Positions 63,757-64,000 of a stretch of DNA of 64,000 bases are shown in pieces. Within the stretch, counting starts at the first letter, position 1. Each line of letters starts with the position of its first letter. The stretch is from NCBI GenBank assembly GCA_028293125.1, contig JAQGPJ010000041.1:124001-188000 (forward strand). Reading direction: 5' to 3'. Source of the DNA: Verrucomicrobiales bacterium. Its GTDB lineage: Bacteria > Verrucomicrobiota > Verrucomicrobiia > Verrucomicrobiales > V1-33. The notes under the pieces were generated by a model. That model was not told the DNA's origin and did not search any database. It was given only the letters and a program-made list of their open reading frames with translations. The translations under genes were made by a program, and so were the position numbers.

Positions 63757-64000
63757 TCAGGGATTCGGATATCCGGGAATATTGAAAACAGCTACCCCTT
63801 CCCTTTTCGGCAGGCGGATGGAGGCACCGTAAAAGATGCCGACCTTCGCCGCCGCAAACCGGATGCGACGCAGTCCCGGCTCCTCCGCCTCCCACAAATC
63901 CAGGTAGGAGCAATTCACGGTCCGGCCGTCGCCCAGCGGCAGGTAGCGTTGGGCGCAGACACAAGCAAACCCCGGAAGTCCCTCCAGTATGGCCACCTTG
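63757..64000 (-). CDS. Unidentified protein, C-terminal part (partial)
   Basis: The frame is open from the right edge to a stop at 63757. The visible 81 residues end FAAAKVGIFYGASIRLPKRE followed by GVAVFNIPGYPNP. Two Cys (CVCA) and a further Cys occur in the first 30. The frame runs off the window, so the true start is probably beyond 64000; a GTG at 63996 is possible but not favoured. The family was not recognised. Confidence 0.6.
   Translation of the reverse strand, partial: KVAILEGLPGFACVCAQRYLPLGDGRTVNCSYLDLWEAEEPGLRRIRFAAAKVGIFYGASIRLPKREGVAVFNIPGYPNP

Overview
This 64 kb window is GC-rich and densely packed. It looks like chromosomal DNA from a member of the Verrucomicrobiota. The evidence is a DUF1549/DUF1553 plus DUF1501 gene pair, an ECF-type sigma factor with a membrane-spanning C-terminal extension, exported proteins with an F-W/Y-R-type C-terminal tail, repeat proteins of the 'P-[DE]-A-A-x-x-W' kind, and weak or absent Shine-Dalgarno sequences. 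The assignment rests on gene families only, because the window holds no rRNA.

Left part (1-13.8 kb): two tandem tRNA-like cloverleaves with non-canonical loops lie upstream of a small HNH nuclease gene. Then come the DUF1501 and DUF1549/1553 pair, yceD-rpmF, an exported repeat protein, a Tat-exported sugar isomerase-like protein, nadB, a pantoate-kinase-like GHMP kinase, an unusual HldE(C-terminal domain)-PurN fusion, and a HupE/UreJ-like membrane protein.

Middle part (14-29.5 kb): mostly envelope and housekeeping genes. They are a fatty-acid desaturase, an LptF/LptG-type permease, ruvC, a DEAD-box helicase, a second exported repeat protein, murA, prmC, an AsmA-like protein, fabG, two SAM-fold proteins (one with a signal peptide), a monothiol-type glutaredoxin, an M23 peptidase and a PII protein.

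29.7-37.8 kb holds a complete potassium-uptake operon, transcribed leftward in the order kdpF-A-B-C-D-E. The 27-residue KdpF was found by reading the leader directly.

Right part (38-64 kb): richer in exported and accessory proteins. It contains a 14-repeat RCC1 protein, the ECF sigma factor, an Rrf2 regulator, a three-repeat exported protein, a CotH-like protein, hisC, an archaemetzincin-like protease fused to a Ser/Thr kinase, an L,D-transpeptidase with an SH3 partner, a GGQ rescue factor, a caspase-like protease divergent from an NlpC/P60-like lipoprotein, a five-bladed-propeller glycosidase-like protein and cimA. Two decayed genes are visible: a short-chain dehydrogenase tail and an ISL3-type transposase.

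The strongest candidates for undescribed biology are the zinc-ribbon/archaemetzincin/kinase fusion (51773-53404), the tandem tRNA-like genes with matching altered elbow bases (180-346), the HldE-PurN fusion (11886-12986), and the C-terminal module shared by four exported proteins.
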